Assembly: GCA_016707705.1 (NCBI GenBank)
Contig: JADJHD010000015.1
Coordinates: forward strand, 1 to 64,000
Length of the DNA stretch: 64,000 nt
Reading direction: 5' to 3'
Source: Bacteroidales bacterium
Lineage (GTDB): Bacteria > Bacteroidota > Bacteroidia > Bacteroidales > UBA4417
Shown: one piece after another, positions 19,332-28,381 of the stretch
Position numbering within the stretch: the first letter of the stretch is position 1
How the letters are laid out: each line of letters starts with the position of its first letter
The notes under the pieces: generated by a model
Told to the model about the DNA's origin: nothing
The model's input: the letters and a program-made list of their open reading frames with translations, nothing else
Database searches by the model: none
Program-made: the position numbers and the translations under genes

Positions 19332-21704
19332 ATGCGTACTTCTTCAAAACTATTATTAATCCAGGTCTTCTTTATTGTTGGGCTGATCCTGATTCTATTG
19401 GGCTGGAATGTTTATAACTCCCGTCAAACGGAAATCTTCCTGAAATCAACTTTAATACATAACGAAAAAACGGTGGTTCAGGCTCTTGAAACCTTCAAGG
19501 ATGGATTTCTGCGGCCATTGAATGATAATTCAGAATGGTTAGAAACATACAAGTATATTGAGAATCCTTACCGGAGTTTTGAGGAGGAAAATATTAATAC
19601 ACTGCTACAGACATTCTCAATCAGCGCAATTTATGTATATGATTCAAAGGGCAAATCCTGCTACCACACAAATGATTCTACTTACAATGAATTTGAAACT
19701 TTACTTACAGATATAAGCATTCCTGAATTACTTACTCAGAAGAAACCAAAATGTCACTTCTTTCTTCAGAAGAATGGAAATTTATTTGAGGTTTTTGGGG
19801 CTACTGTTGTACCCACATTTGACAATCTTCATGTATCTGTTCCCAAAGGGTATCTTTTCTTTGTAAAATTCTGGGACTCCAGTGTAATCCGGCATATGGA
19901 GATACTGACATCTTCTGAGTTTGAAACAAACTTTTCAAAGGAGAACAGTAAGGATGCCATCAATTCAGCCACTACTATCTTCAAGAATCTTAAGGACTGG
20001 AAAGGGGATCACGTTGCATGGATATCTTTTCTTAAAAAAGATCCCCTTGTGGAAGAATGGAAGAAAAGTTCCAGTATGCTGAGCTATATCAATGCCGGAC
20101 TAGGAATAATATTCGTCCTGATTATCAGTCTTATATTTAGAAATTGGGTCTCAAAACCCCTGTTGAATACTATCAAAAATCTTCATCACAGCGAAGAACG
20201 GTTCCGGCAGGTTGCAGAGAATGCTGGCGAATGGATATGGGAAATCGATAGGGATGGTTTATACACCTATTCAAGCCACAGTGTTGAAAAAATATTGGGT
20301 TACAAGGTTGAGGATCTGGTTGGAAAAAAATACTTCTATGAGCTGTTCACCAAAGAAATGCGCGAACAGAAGGAAGCGATTCTCGAATCTCTCAGAAAGG
20401 GTGAGATATTCTCTGACTTTGTCAACCCTAATTTACATAAGAACGGAAATACGGTTATTCTTCAGACCAGCTGCGTGCCTTTCAGGAACAGTAAAGGTGA
20501 AATTATTGGTTACAGGGGAACTGACCTCGATATTACTGACCATCAGAAAGTGATGGAAGATCTGAAAAAAGCCTTGAATAAGGCCGAAGAGAATGATCGT
20601 CTGAAAACAGCATTTCTGAATAATATTTCACATGAGATCCGTACACCCATGCATGCTATAATAGGGTATTCCGGACTCCTTAATGAGGTAGGGAACAATC
20701 AGGAAAAGCAAAAGGCTTTTACCGATATAATCTGTACTGCCAGTAATCAGCTCCTTTCTATCATTGAGGATATTATCAATATTTCTACCCTGGAAGCGGG
20801 ACAGGAAGTCCTCAGGATTGAGACAATGGAGCTAAATTCAGTACTTAGAAACCTTCGTAATCAGTTTCAACTGAAAGCAACTGCAAAGGGAATAGGTTTT
20901 GAACTCTATACACACTTGTCAGATCAGGATGCTACTATCAGAACTGATAATGTAAAATTTGTTCAGGTTGTCTCTAATCTTCTGATCAATGCCTTCAAGT
21001 TTACCCGCGACGGACATGTTGAATTTGGCTATAAGCTCAATAATAACAAGCTTCAGTTCTTTGTTGAAGACACCGGAATCGGAATACCTGAGCATATGCA
21101 AACTGCTATTTTTGATCGTTTCCGTCAGGCCGATTCATCAGTTGCCCGCGAATATGGAGGTACAGGTCTTGGTTTATCCATTTCCAAAGCCTATGTTGAA
21201 CTGATGGGAGGGAAAATCTGGCTACGGTCTGTCGTTGGAAAGGGAACTACTTTCTATTTCGAACTTCCTTACAATCCAGCTTACGATTCTGATGAGCCAG
21301 CTAAGCCGTCAACTTTTGGTGATTTGCTTTCTGTATCTTCATCAAAGGCTATTCTTGTTGCCGAAGATCAGGAACTGAACTTCCTCCTGATTCGTGAAAT
21401 GGTCTCCTGGATGGGTTGGAATCTTATCAGGGCTGAAAATGGCGAGGAAGCAGTCACAATTTGCCGCGAAAATCCCAATATAGATCTGGTACTTATGGAC
21501 CTGAAAATGCCGGTAATGGATGGATTTACAGCAACGAAGATTATCAAGTCTTTTCGCCCCGATCTTCCTGTTATCATTCAGTCGGCATATATCCATGAAG
21601 AGGATAAGGAGAAGGCTCAGCAATACGGATGCGACGACTATATCACCAAACCTTTTGAAAAGGATTCTTTCGTTGCCCTAGTCCGGAAATACCTGGCCAA
21701 TTAA
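19332..21704 (+). CDS. Hybrid sensor histidine kinase (periplasmic sensor, PAS, HisKA, HATPase, receiver)
   Basis: About 790 residues from the ATG at 19332; the ORF extends to 19272 but the signal/TM helix MRTSSKLLLIQVFFIVGLILILLGW begins at the later Met. Order: TM1, a periplasmic sensor of about 225 residues, TM2 (LGIIFVLIISLIF), PAS with a PAC-like tail (ERFRQVAENAGEWIWEID to GYRGTDLDITDHQK), HisKA with H-box FLNNISHEIRTPMHAI, HATPase with N box, DTGIGIP and GGTGLGLSIS, then a C-terminal receiver (VAEDQELN, phospho-acceptor in VLMDLKMP, Lys in YITKPFE). The signal is unknown and no output regulator gene is next to it. It stands alone between galM and DUF3127. Confidence 0.93.
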   Translation: MRTSSKLLLIQVFFIVGLILILLGWNVYNSRQTEIFLKSTLIHNEKTVVQALETFKDGFLRPLNDNSEWLETYKYIENPYRSFEEENINTLLQTFSISAIYVYDSKGKSCYHTNDSTYNEFETLLTDISIPELLTQKKPKCHFFLQKNGNLFEVFGATVVPTFDNLHVSVPKGYLFFVKFWDSSVIRHMEILTSSEFETNFSKENSKDAINSATTIFKNLKDWKGDHVAWISFLKKDPLVEEWKKSSSMLSYINAGLGIIFVLIISLIFRNWVSKPLLNTIKNLHHSEERFRQVAENAGEWIWEIDRDGLYTYSSHSVEKILGYKVEDLVGKKYFYELFTKEMREQKEAILESLRKGEIFSDFVNPNLHKNGNTVILQTSCVPFRNSKGEIIGYRGTDLDITDHQKVMEDLKKALNKAEENDRLKTAFLNNISHEIRTPMHAIIGYSGLLNEVGNNQEKQKAFTDIICTASNQLLSIIEDIINISTLEAGQEVLRIETMELNSVLRNLRNQFQLKATAKGIGFELYTHLSDQDATIRTDNVKFVQVVSNLLINAFKFTRDGHVEFGYKLNNNKLQFFVEDTGIGIPEHMQTAIFDRFRQADSSVAREYGGTGLGLSISKAYVELMGGKIWLRSVVGKGTTFYFELPYNPAYDSDEPAKPSTFGDLLSVSSSKAILVAEDQELNFLLIREMVSWMGWNLIRAENGEEAVTICRENPNIDLVLMDLKMPVMDGFTATKIIKSFRPDLPVIIQSAYIHEEDKEKAQQYGCDDYITKPFEKDSFVALVRKYLAN

Positions 21705-21860
21705 TCCATTTTATGTTGTGAAATTTCAGGCAGCTTGCTTGTAAGCTACCGATGGTTAAATTTTTCTAACCACTCTTTTCTATAACCAACCGTTCATTAA
21801 ATAGATGAGCACTTTGAGCCCTTTTTCCTAATTCTGCTTTCAGTCAAAGGATAAATTTTC

Positions 21861-21868
21861 TACCTTTA
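21861..21868 (+). promoter_or_regulatory. Near-consensus -7 box for the DUF3127 gene
   Basis: TACCTTTA differs from TAnnTTTG only at the last base and lies 28 nt before the ATG at 21897. Confidence 0.35.
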
Positions 21869-21896
21869 CCCTATATTAAGCATAATAATTATAGCG

Positions 21897-22250
21897 ATGG
21901 AAATTACAGGTAAAGTGTTCAGGGTGTTGCCGTTGGTTACAGGACAAGGCCGCAATGGAGAATGGAGAAAACAGGAATTCGTGATTGAAATTGAATCAGG
22001 ACAATTTCCTAAGAAACTTTGTTTGTCCCTATGGGGCGATAAGATTGAACAGTCTCCGCTCAACGAAGGCGAACAGGTTAAAGTCTTCTTTGATATAGAG
22101 AGTAAGGAATATAATGGCCGTTGGTTTACCGAAGCCAGGTCATGGAGAGTGGAAAAAGCTGGTGCAGGAGCTCCACAGTCTGCACCTGTTGAAGAGGCCT
22201 ACAATCCTCCCCTGGAATCTGGGTCCACTGCAGACGATCTGCCTTTCTAA
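21897..22250 (+). CDS. DUF3127 domain protein
   Basis: 117 residues of a small family typical of Bacteroidota. MEITGKVFRVLPLVTGQGRNGEWRKQEFVIEI followed by PKKLCLSLWGDKIEQ is the family signature. The beta-rich pattern resembles an OB fold, and the acidic flexible tail ending in DDLPF is strikingly like the C-terminal tip of SSB proteins, so single-strand DNA binding or replication-partner recruitment is a reasonable but unproven guess. Cytosolic. It is a single-gene unit with its own terminator just downstream. Confidence 0.85.
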   Translation: MEITGKVFRVLPLVTGQGRNGEWRKQEFVIEIESGQFPKKLCLSLWGDKIEQSPLNEGEQVKVFFDIESKEYNGRWFTEARSWRVEKAGAGAPQSAPVEEAYNPPLESGSTADDLPF

Positions 22251-22277
22251 GCCAAACAGCCGCTTAAGATTTGATAG

Positions 22278-22299
22278 CCGGGCTTGTCCCGGTTTTTTT
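22278..22299 (+). terminator. Rho-independent terminator after DUF3127
   Basis: CCGGG (22278-22282), loop CTTGT, CCCGG (22288-22292), then seven T. It sits 27 nt after the DUF3127 stop and between convergent genes. Confidence 0.88.
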
Positions 22300-22335
22300 A
22301 TGCATTGTTATTCCTCAGATGCTTTTTTCCGAAAT

Positions 22336-23208
22336 TTACCTGGGAATGCTCAGCAACATGGACTGTGCTCTCCTGAAGCCTTTGATCTCTATGGATTCTC
22401 CATTTATACCTACAATGGCATAGCTGTTGTTTTCTGCTCCTGAGCCTTCAATAACGGCTTTCAGGGCATAGTAATGGATTCCATTTACAAGCCTGTATTT
22501 ACCTTCATGGTAATGCCCCTGAAATACAGCCCTTACCTTTCCTGATTTCTCCATGATCTTTCTTGCCTCTTCGGCATTATTCACCGCATACGCGCCGGAT
22601 TCATCTAGTAACTGATGGCAAAATACCACTACAGTTCCCCTGGCTTTTCTCAGATCCTTTTTTAACCACTTCAATTCCTTTGCCGGTATATTGGGATCTC
22701 CCCAATTAAAGTTTCCCTTCTCAAAATCCTTTCCGGTAGAATCGTAATTTGCATCCAGCACCACAAAATGAACGCCTTTGCTGTCAAATGAATAGTAAGT
22801 CTTCTCTGCAGGAATACCTGTATTGGAGGCTATTTCATTAAACTGCGCCTTCGAAATGCAATCTTCATCATGATTGCCCAACACATGATACCTGCTTCCC
22901 CTGAAACCTGAAAATACCTTTTCAATCCTGTAAAGGAAAATCAGCGTTCTCTCATCCGAAACAGGATATGACATATCCTTGAAATCACCTAACTCAATGA
23001 GGAAGTCTACATTGTAATGATTCATGGTATCTACACATTCCTGAAGTTTAGCCGTTGATTCCTGATATGCCCTTTGGCCATCATCAATCCTTTCGGCATA
23101 ATGCACATCAGTCACAATCCCAAATCTTGGGAATTTTGGATTTCCTTCATTCTGCGCATGCATGATGAAGGGAAGGAATGTTATCAGAAGAAAAAGATAC
23201 CGTGGCAT
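22336..23208 (-). CDS. Secreted calcineurin-like metallophosphoesterase
   Basis: 290 residues with a signal peptide (MPRYLFLLITFLPFIMHAQ). Metal-binding motifs appear in order: GIVTDVHY (D-x-H), ELGDFKDM (GD), VLGNHDED (GNHD), VVFCHQLLDE (His) and VFQGHYHEG (GHxH). The order and spacing match secreted Bacteroidota phosphoesterases related to ADP-ribose/CDP-alcohol pyrophosphatases and purple acid phosphatases. The true substrate is unknown. It is transcribed towards the DUF3127 terminator, and the permease gene lies upstream on the same strand, 54 bp away. Confidence 0.87.
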   Translation of the reverse strand: MPRYLFLLITFLPFIMHAQNEGNPKFPRFGIVTDVHYAERIDDGQRAYQESTAKLQECVDTMNHYNVDFLIELGDFKDMSYPVSDERTLIFLYRIEKVFSGFRGSRYHVLGNHDEDCISKAQFNEIASNTGIPAEKTYYSFDSKGVHFVVLDANYDSTGKDFEKGNFNWGDPNIPAKELKWLKKDLRKARGTVVVFCHQLLDESGAYAVNNAEEARKIMEKSGKVRAVFQGHYHEGKYRLVNGIHYYALKAVIEGSGAENNSYAIVGINGESIEIKGFRRAQSMLLSIPR

Positions 23209-23262
23209 AGCTGTATTTTTAGATGAAGAGGAAAAACATGTTTCCTTATTGGTTTTTCGTTG

Positions 23263-24518
23263 TTAATGTAATCTGAACCATAAAATCACAAACGAAAGTG
23301 TCAGTGTGAGCATGGTGACAATTATCCCGGTTTTAAAAAACTCCATGAATTTTATCCTTATTCCATGTTTTTCGGCGGATTCGATTACAATTAGATTAGA
23401 CATGGCGCCTATTATAGTGGCATTCCCTGCCAAAGTGGAGGCTGATGCAAGAGCAAGCCAGAGGGTTTCACTACCGACGCTTTTCATCACCGGAAGCATC
23501 AGAACTGTAAAGGGAACATTGCTGACTACCTGCGATAAAACAAGACTGATCAGATGCAAACCAGCCAACCCGGCGGCATTATCCTGCAACTTAACGCTAT
23601 TGATCATCTGCTCCATTAGTCCGGTTTCTCAAATCCCCTGACCACAATAAACAGTGATGCAAAAAACAGCAGGAGCACCCAGTCTACCTGCCTGATAACC
23701 TTCGAAGGCTTGATCCTGCCGAGCAGAAGGATTAGTGAACCTCCAACAAGTGCTATCAGCGGAATGGAAAGATGAATGGTGTTCGATAAAAAGAAGAGCA
23801 GCAGCACCAGGATAAATATGGGCACCGAGGTCCGCATGGATTTGAAATCGTAAGCAAACTCGGGATTCGCATCAGTCGGTTTCAATGAGGATGTCTTCAC
23901 CTGAAAGGATTGTTTTTTGAAGTCGGAAGGATACATCCACTTTACAACAAGTACAATAATTGCCATCCCGGCCATAGATACCGGCAGCAACTGCAAAAGA
24001 AAGTTGTTATAGCTGATTCCGGAATTAAGTCCAATCAGCATATTCTGCGGGTTTCCGGTAATGGTCATGGCACTGCCCACATTTGAGGCAAGTATTTCAG
24101 CAATCAGATAGGGAAGTGGATTCACCTTCACCGAACGGCAGATCAGGATAATAACGGGAGTGAACAGAAGTACCACGGCATCATTCACCAGGAATGCACT
24201 TGAAATCCCTGTCACAAATGTAAGGATTGTCAGAAGCCTGAGAGGTGTGCTTGAATAGGAAAGGGTGGAAGATGCAATAAGTGAAAAGAAACCATCCAGT
24301 TCCAGGGTTGAAATAATGATCATCATTCCCAGCAGCAAGGCTATGGTGTTGAAATCAATAGCCCTGATTGCCTCATCAAAACTTAGTACCCCGAAAAGGA
24401 CCATGGACACAGCACCAAAAAATGCAGCCGACGGACGGTCGATGTTCATCTTTGGTAACCGGGTGAAGATGATTCCCGTATAGGTCAGAATGAAGATGAT
24501 CAGGGCTGCGTATTGCAT
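23263..24518 (-). CDS. SLC13/ArsB-NhaD-type anion permease, frameshifted
   Basis: A polytopic membrane protein of the ion-transporter superfamily in two overlapping frames that meet at 23625. Adding one A to an AAA run (minus strand) joins VVRGFEK to TGLMEQMI and gives about 418 residues. Signatures: ALLLGMMIIIS (first half), FLVNDAVVLLFTPV, SNVGSAMTITGNPQNM and, in the second half, VVSNVPFTVLMLPVM and ASASTLAGNATIIGAMSN, the two re-entrant N-x-P type motifs. Likely substrates are dicarboxylate, arsenite or Na+/H+, not resolvable here. The start at 24518 (MQYAALIIFILTY) is preferred; the longer ORF start at 24581 would overlap pgeF. Confidence 0.82.
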
Positions 24519-24555
24519 TGATTGGTATTTATTTATAGCAATTTCTTGATCAACA

Positions 24556-25395
24556 TCACAATAGACAGATTCCGGATGCAAAGCGACCGGTCATTCCTTT
24601 CCCTGCCCGATATGAAAAGTAATCCTGCTCATTGCACTGTGTGCATATTCCGGCTGTTTCAATGTTTTCGGGAAGAATTCCGCAATCAAGCAACTGCAAA
24701 AGATTGGCTTTCCATAAATCCAGATGTGGTTTATGTCCTTCCTGCTGTCTCAACACCAGTCCCTCAAATTGTTCAAGCGATTGCCTGAATTGTCCGGCTA
24801 CCGCATCATCAACCTCGTAGCAACAGGGCCCTATCGATGGACCAATTCCGGCTAAAATATCCTTTGCACTGCATCCATACTTCAGCTTCATTCGTTCAAT
24901 AGTTTTCAGGACTATCAGCGCTTCCGTGCCTTTTCGACCTGCATGAATTGCAGCTATAACTCTTTTCTTCGGATCAAAAAGCATTACAGGAACACAGTCG
25001 GCTACCAGAACCATAAGGCAGATTCCCGCTTGATTGGTAATCATGGCATCTGTTTCATGAATGCAGCTGTCAGCTTCCCAAACTCCTGAACCACGCTCAG
25101 CCTCTCCAATAATTGCTATTTCTTCACCATGCACCTGTCCGGCAAATACAAAATCATCTGCAGGTAATCCCATTGCATTTGCCAGCAATTCACGGTTTTT
25201 CAGAATATTGGATTTTTCATCTCCGGTATGAAGTCCGAGGTTTAATGAACTGTACTTACCCGCACTAATTCCTCCTCTCCTTAAACTTACAAAATGATTG
25301 AGTCTGGCTGAACTTGCCAGATGTCCAAACTTGAATACCCTTATTTCTTCAGTCAATGTAGTTGGGAATTGAGTTTCAAAAGTATGCAAAAGCAA
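24556..25395 (-). CDS. pgeF: Peptidoglycan editing factor / YfiH-LACC1 family purine nucleoside-metabolising enzyme
   Basis: 279 residues of the multicopper-oxidase-fold family formerly called polyphenol oxidase. The zinc ligands are visible: His in AGQVHGEEI, Cys in VLVADCVPVML and His in AAIHAGRKGTEA. IGPSIGPCCYEVD and CTQCNEQDYFSYRAGKG are also conserved. Members act on purine nucleosides (adenosine deaminase or phosphorylase activity) and the E. coli member keeps L-Ser out of peptidoglycan precursors. The given start may be too long: a perfect minus-strand -7 box (CAAAAGTA at 25377-25384) lies inside it, so translation may begin further downstream, for example at a TTG near 25356. No signal peptide. 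Confidence 0.9.
   Translation of the reverse strand: MLLHTFETQFPTTLTEEIRVFKFGHLASSARLNHFVSLRRGGISAGKYSSLNLGLHTGDEKSNILKNRELLANAMGLPADDFVFAGQVHGEEIAIIGEAERGSGVWEADSCIHETDAMITNQAGICLMVLVADCVPVMLFDPKKRVIAAIHAGRKGTEALIVLKTIERMKLKYGCSAKDILAGIGPSIGPCCYEVDDAVAGQFRQSLEQFEGLVLRQQEGHKPHLDLWKANLLQLLDCGILPENIETAGICTQCNEQDYFSYRAGKGMTGRFASGICLL
25377..25384 (-). promoter_or_regulatory. Candidate -7 box for pgeF
   Basis: CAAAAGTA on the plus strand is TACTTTTG on the minus strand, a perfect TAnnTTTG. It overlaps the first codons of the annotated pgeF ORF, which questions that start. Confidence 0.35.
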
Positions 25396-25523
25396 AGGTT
25401 TTCCTTGGAGTCAAATTCAATAAACTGGCAGATATGACAGTGTTATCGGCCTAAATCCTTGGGACTTAACTATTTTTAACAGTGATTAACCTTGCTTTAA
25501 CCTATGAAAGATACCTTCCTCCT

Positions 25524-25531
25524 TACTTTTG
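25524..25531 (+). promoter_or_regulatory. -7 box (TACTTTTG) for the Met-rich exported protein gene
   Basis: Exact TAnnTTTG about 120 nt before the ATG at 25652, implying a leader of roughly 110 nt. The leader shows no clear hairpin or riboswitch pattern. Confidence 0.45.
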
Positions 25532-25651
25532 CAATGCATCCCCGACAATACTGCAACTGTGATTGCAGAGAAAGGGAACAAACTGGTTTTGCCGGAGTAA
25601 CCATTGAATATCACCGGAGATAAAAGAAACTCAAACCTAAATTTATAACAA

Positions 25652-26497
25652 ATGAAAACCAAATCTTCGATTATTGGATTTTCCCCTCTGGCCCTGTTAC
25701 TGCCGGCACTGCTGATCATTTTCGGTATCAGGAGTTTTGCGCAGGATGCTCCCAAGGGGAAACAGAAAGTTACCATCCATATTTTAAAGGATGTTAATGG
25801 TCAGAAAACTGAATTAGATACAACTTTTGATGCTTCAGCTGATTTTGATGTGGATGCATGGATTGCCGAAAGGGATGAAATGTCACCAAAGCATAAGCAT
25901 ATGGAGCAAATGGAAAGGGAGTTTAAGATTGATATTCCGGAAATGGGTGAGGGGGGAATGCCTAAAACTATCATCGTTAATGGGGATACTATTTTCCTTG
26001 GAGAAAACGGTGAAAACCTGAGTATGTTTCTGAATGGAATGCCCGGTTTAGGAGCTATGGGAGGCGAAGGTCTTTTCAATCTGGAAGCTTTGCCCGATGG
26101 ACATAACTGCCCTGCTGCTCCAGGTATGCCCGAGTGCTGCCCGCATGGTAATATGAAGATGGTTATGCCTTTCCTGGGAATGGGAATGGAAGGATTGCAG
26201 CAACTTATGCCCTTTGATAACCTTGAAAAGGTGGTGGTTAAAAAGAGAAGGCACGGAGGAAAATTAGTTATTAAGTTCAAGGAAGATGAAGATGGCGCTC
26301 GCAGACACATGGAACATCAAAAGGTGATTTATTTGAATGATGAAATGAGCCAGCAGCCGGGTAATTGCAAGAAGGTTGTAATTGTGAAGAGTGATGATGA
26401 TAAGAATGCAAAAGAGATTAATACTGAAATCCAGACAACTCAGGAAGGTGATAAGCAAGTTATCATCATCCGAAAGGGAGAAGGAGAAGGGAAGTAA
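25652..26497 (+). CDS. Exported Met-rich protein of unknown function with Cys/His cluster
   Basis: 281 residues; no family recognised. An N-terminal hydrophobic segment (residues about 8-30, ending SFAQD) is a signal peptide. The mature protein opens with a beta-like stretch (KVTIHILKDVNGQKTELD). Between residues 77 and 186 there are 15 Met, two His-rich spots (KHKHM at 80-84, DGHNC at 149-153) and Cys153, Cys162, Cys163 with His165 (PECCPHG). The C-terminal 90 residues are strongly charged with repeated beta-like strands (KVVVKKRRHGGKLVIKF, KKVVIVKSDDDK, KQVIIIRKGEG). Met plus Cys/His suggests soft-metal (copper or silver) binding in the periplasm, by inference only. It is a single-gene unit ended by a strong terminator. 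Confidence 0.75.
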   Translation: MKTKSSIIGFSPLALLLPALLIIFGIRSFAQDAPKGKQKVTIHILKDVNGQKTELDTTFDASADFDVDAWIAERDEMSPKHKHMEQMEREFKIDIPEMGEGGMPKTIIVNGDTIFLGENGENLSMFLNGMPGLGAMGGEGLFNLEALPDGHNCPAAPGMPECCPHGNMKMVMPFLGMGMEGLQQLMPFDNLEKVVVKKRRHGGKLVIKFKEDEDGARRHMEHQKVIYLNDEMSQQPGNCKKVVIVKSDDDKNAKEINTEIQTTQEGDKQVIIIRKGEGEGK

Positions 26498-26541
26498 GAG
26501 TTAGCTGAATTTCATTTCTGGATTAACTGGTTATTAATTCA

Positions 26542-26584
26542 AAGAGGCTGTATCTTGAAGTTTTCACTTCTGATACAGCCTCTT
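26542..26584. terminator. Strong bidirectional terminator
   Basis: A perfect 13-bp stem (AAGAGGCTGTATC at 26542-26554 with GATACAGCCTCTT at 26572-26584), with further pairing of GAAG/CTTC inside the loop. It sits between the convergent Met-rich protein gene and the TlpA-like gene. Confidence 0.9.
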
Positions 26585-26615
26585 GACTTTTTAATTCCGG
26601 AAATCTCTTCAGGAA

Positions 26616-27737
26616 TTATTTGGCTTCTGATTCAGGGAAAAGTTCAGCCAGTTTTTTGTTAAGGTCTTCACCGCGGAGGTTGCTTCCAACAATTTTGCCT
26701 TCCTGATCAAGAAGGAAATTTGATGGAATTGACATAATGCCGTAGGTTTTGCCGGCAGAACAATGCCATCCCTGCAGGTCGCTTACATGAGTCCAGGTAA
26801 GTCCGTCCTTTGCAATTGCCTTCAGCCATTCTTCCTTCTCATTGTCGAGTGAAACGCCCAATACGGTAAATCCTTTTGCATTGTATTTCTTGTAGGCTTC
26901 TACAACATTTGGGTTTTCAGCACGGCAAGGTCCGCACCAGGAGGCCCAGAAGTCCAATAATACATACTTACCCTTTAATGAGGATAGGCTGACAGATTTT
27001 CCGGTAGTATCATTAAGTGTAAAATCTGGTGCCATATTTCCCGGCTGAAGCTTAATGAGAACATCTTCCCTTTCTTTCAGTTGCTTCACATAAATAGAGT
27101 TGGCAATGCTAGGATCAAAGGCTTTGTTGATATCCTGAAGTTCCTTTAATTCAAGTGCATAAGCATTGCTAAGTGCCAGATAGGCAGCAACGGCACTCTT
27201 TCCATTGTCAAGAATGAATTTTTTCATTGAAGCAGTCTGTTCCTTCTGAATGGCATCAAATCCACCTTCCATGCTGGCAGCCTTCAGGGTATCATTCTCC
27301 TGTTTTGCCTGCATGTATTCAGTGTATAATTCTTCCATTTTAATATTGAACATTTCATCCTGCTTAAGGAAGGTTTTGTAGAGATCATTGCTTGGACTGC
27401 CCTTTACTTCGGATTTCTCGAGGCTGTCAGCAAAAACTTTAAGACTGATTTCTGAATTCTCGAGGAAGAATGGCAGGAAACCTTCCTTGTCCTTGATAGC
27501 CAGATAATACATTTCAGGCATGTCAACCTTTCCGGTGAAATTGAATTTGCCTTCTTTCAACTGAATGGAGTCTTTTGTAACCCATTTGCCTTCTTCACGC
27601 TTCTTCAGAAGAATCCAGCCGGTATCAGTTCCTGCAATGGTTCCACTGATTTTGAATTCTCCTTCCTTGCTGCCATTGCAGGAAATCAGGCTGACAATCA
27701 TCATCAGGATAAATGTGGTGGTGAAAAGCTTTTTCAT
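26616..27737 (-). CDS. TlpA-like thiol:disulfide oxidoreductase lipoprotein with DUF4369-like N-terminus
   Basis: 373 residues. A lipobox-type signal (IVSLISC, Cys about residue 20) precedes a DUF4369-like beta domain (FKISGTIAGTDTGWILLKKREEGKW). A helical linker follows, then a thioredoxin fold of the AhpC/TSA-TlpA type beginning GNMAPDFTLNDTTGKSVSLSSLKGKYVLLDFWASWCGPC. The WCGPC active site is at about residues 267-271, with cis-Pro in MSIPSNFLLD. Members act in the periplasm as reductants for cytochrome maturation or misoxidised proteins. It lies downstream of mreD on the same strand but has its own -7 box at 27793-27800. Confidence 0.93.
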   Translation of the reverse strand: MKKLFTTTFILMMIVSLISCNGSKEGEFKISGTIAGTDTGWILLKKREEGKWVTKDSIQLKEGKFNFTGKVDMPEMYYLAIKDKEGFLPFFLENSEISLKVFADSLEKSEVKGSPSNDLYKTFLKQDEMFNIKMEELYTEYMQAKQENDTLKAASMEGGFDAIQKEQTASMKKFILDNGKSAVAAYLALSNAYALELKELQDINKAFDPSIANSIYVKQLKEREDVLIKLQPGNMAPDFTLNDTTGKSVSLSSLKGKYVLLDFWASWCGPCRAENPNVVEAYKKYNAKGFTVLGVSLDNEKEEWLKAIAKDGLTWTHVSDLQGWHCSAGKTYGIMSIPSNFLLDQEGKIVGSNLRGEDLNKKLAELFPESEAK

Positions 27738-27792
27738 AATGTCACGGTTAATTTATGGTTTAAGGATTCTGATTTCTGTATTCAAACTGAAA

Positions 27793-27800
27793 CAAAGATA
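27793..27800 (-). promoter_or_regulatory. -7 box for the TlpA-like gene
   Basis: CAAAGATA on the plus strand reads TATCTTTG on the minus strand (perfect TAnnTTTG), 56 nt upstream of the start at 27737. Confidence 0.55.
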
Positions 27801-27864
27801 GAAACAATATCATCAGCCCTGCTATTGTGCCGGTAGCAGAAAAAGGAGTAATAAAACAGGGAGT

Positions 27865-28381
27865 TTAGTTTTTTTCTTTTCGTGATGTGAAAATAAACTG
27901 AAGCAGCAGAATGAAGATCAGGGAGAAAATGGAACTCAATATGACCCGGAAGAGTGTCTGCCAGAATTCGCTGAAGTTGAATACATCAATAAAATTGAGA
28001 GCCAGATGATGAAGGAAGGTCATGGTAGCGGCATAGGCCAGAAACCATTTGAATCCCATCGCGCATGGTGGGTTGCGTGGTTATATCATAATCAGGTTTT
28101 TCGCCAACCAGCTTTACTACCCCGGGTTTTACAAATCCGGCAAACACAGCAGCTGCAGTATGCAGTCCCATGGTTCCGGAGAATGCATCAACTGATAGTC
28201 CGGTTATAAAGGAAAGAATCAATACCAGCCAGCCCGGTGTTTCAAATGGAAGAAGAAAGATGAAAAGGATATAGACATAAGGATTCAGGAATCCAAAGAA
28301 GCTGATTCGGTTCAGCACCAGTACCTGTAGCAGTATCAGCAGGAAGAAGCGGGCGATATTTACAACAACGATCCTACTCAT
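27865..28381 (-). CDS. mreD: Rod shape-determining protein MreD, frameshifted
   Basis: Two frames join at about 28055-28062, giving about 172 residues, normal for Bacteroidota MreD. The first frame (MSRIVVVNIARFFLLILLQVLVLNR to TTQPTMRD) and the second (MGFKWFLAYAATMTFLHH to LLLQFIFTSRKEKN) fit as one polytopic protein; restoring two bases (AT after GAT) gives MRD-MGFKW. MreD is an inner-membrane partner of MreC and PBP2 in the elongasome. The start overlaps the mreC stop by 8 bp, so translation is coupled. Because the gene is normally essential and its two halves remain well preserved, a sequence error is more likely than a real lesion. Confidence 0.85.

Noticed and set aside
28050..28065. 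Programmed frameshift or separate small gene in mreD
   Set aside because: No slippery sequence; the second frame continues MreD without its own promoter or start context.
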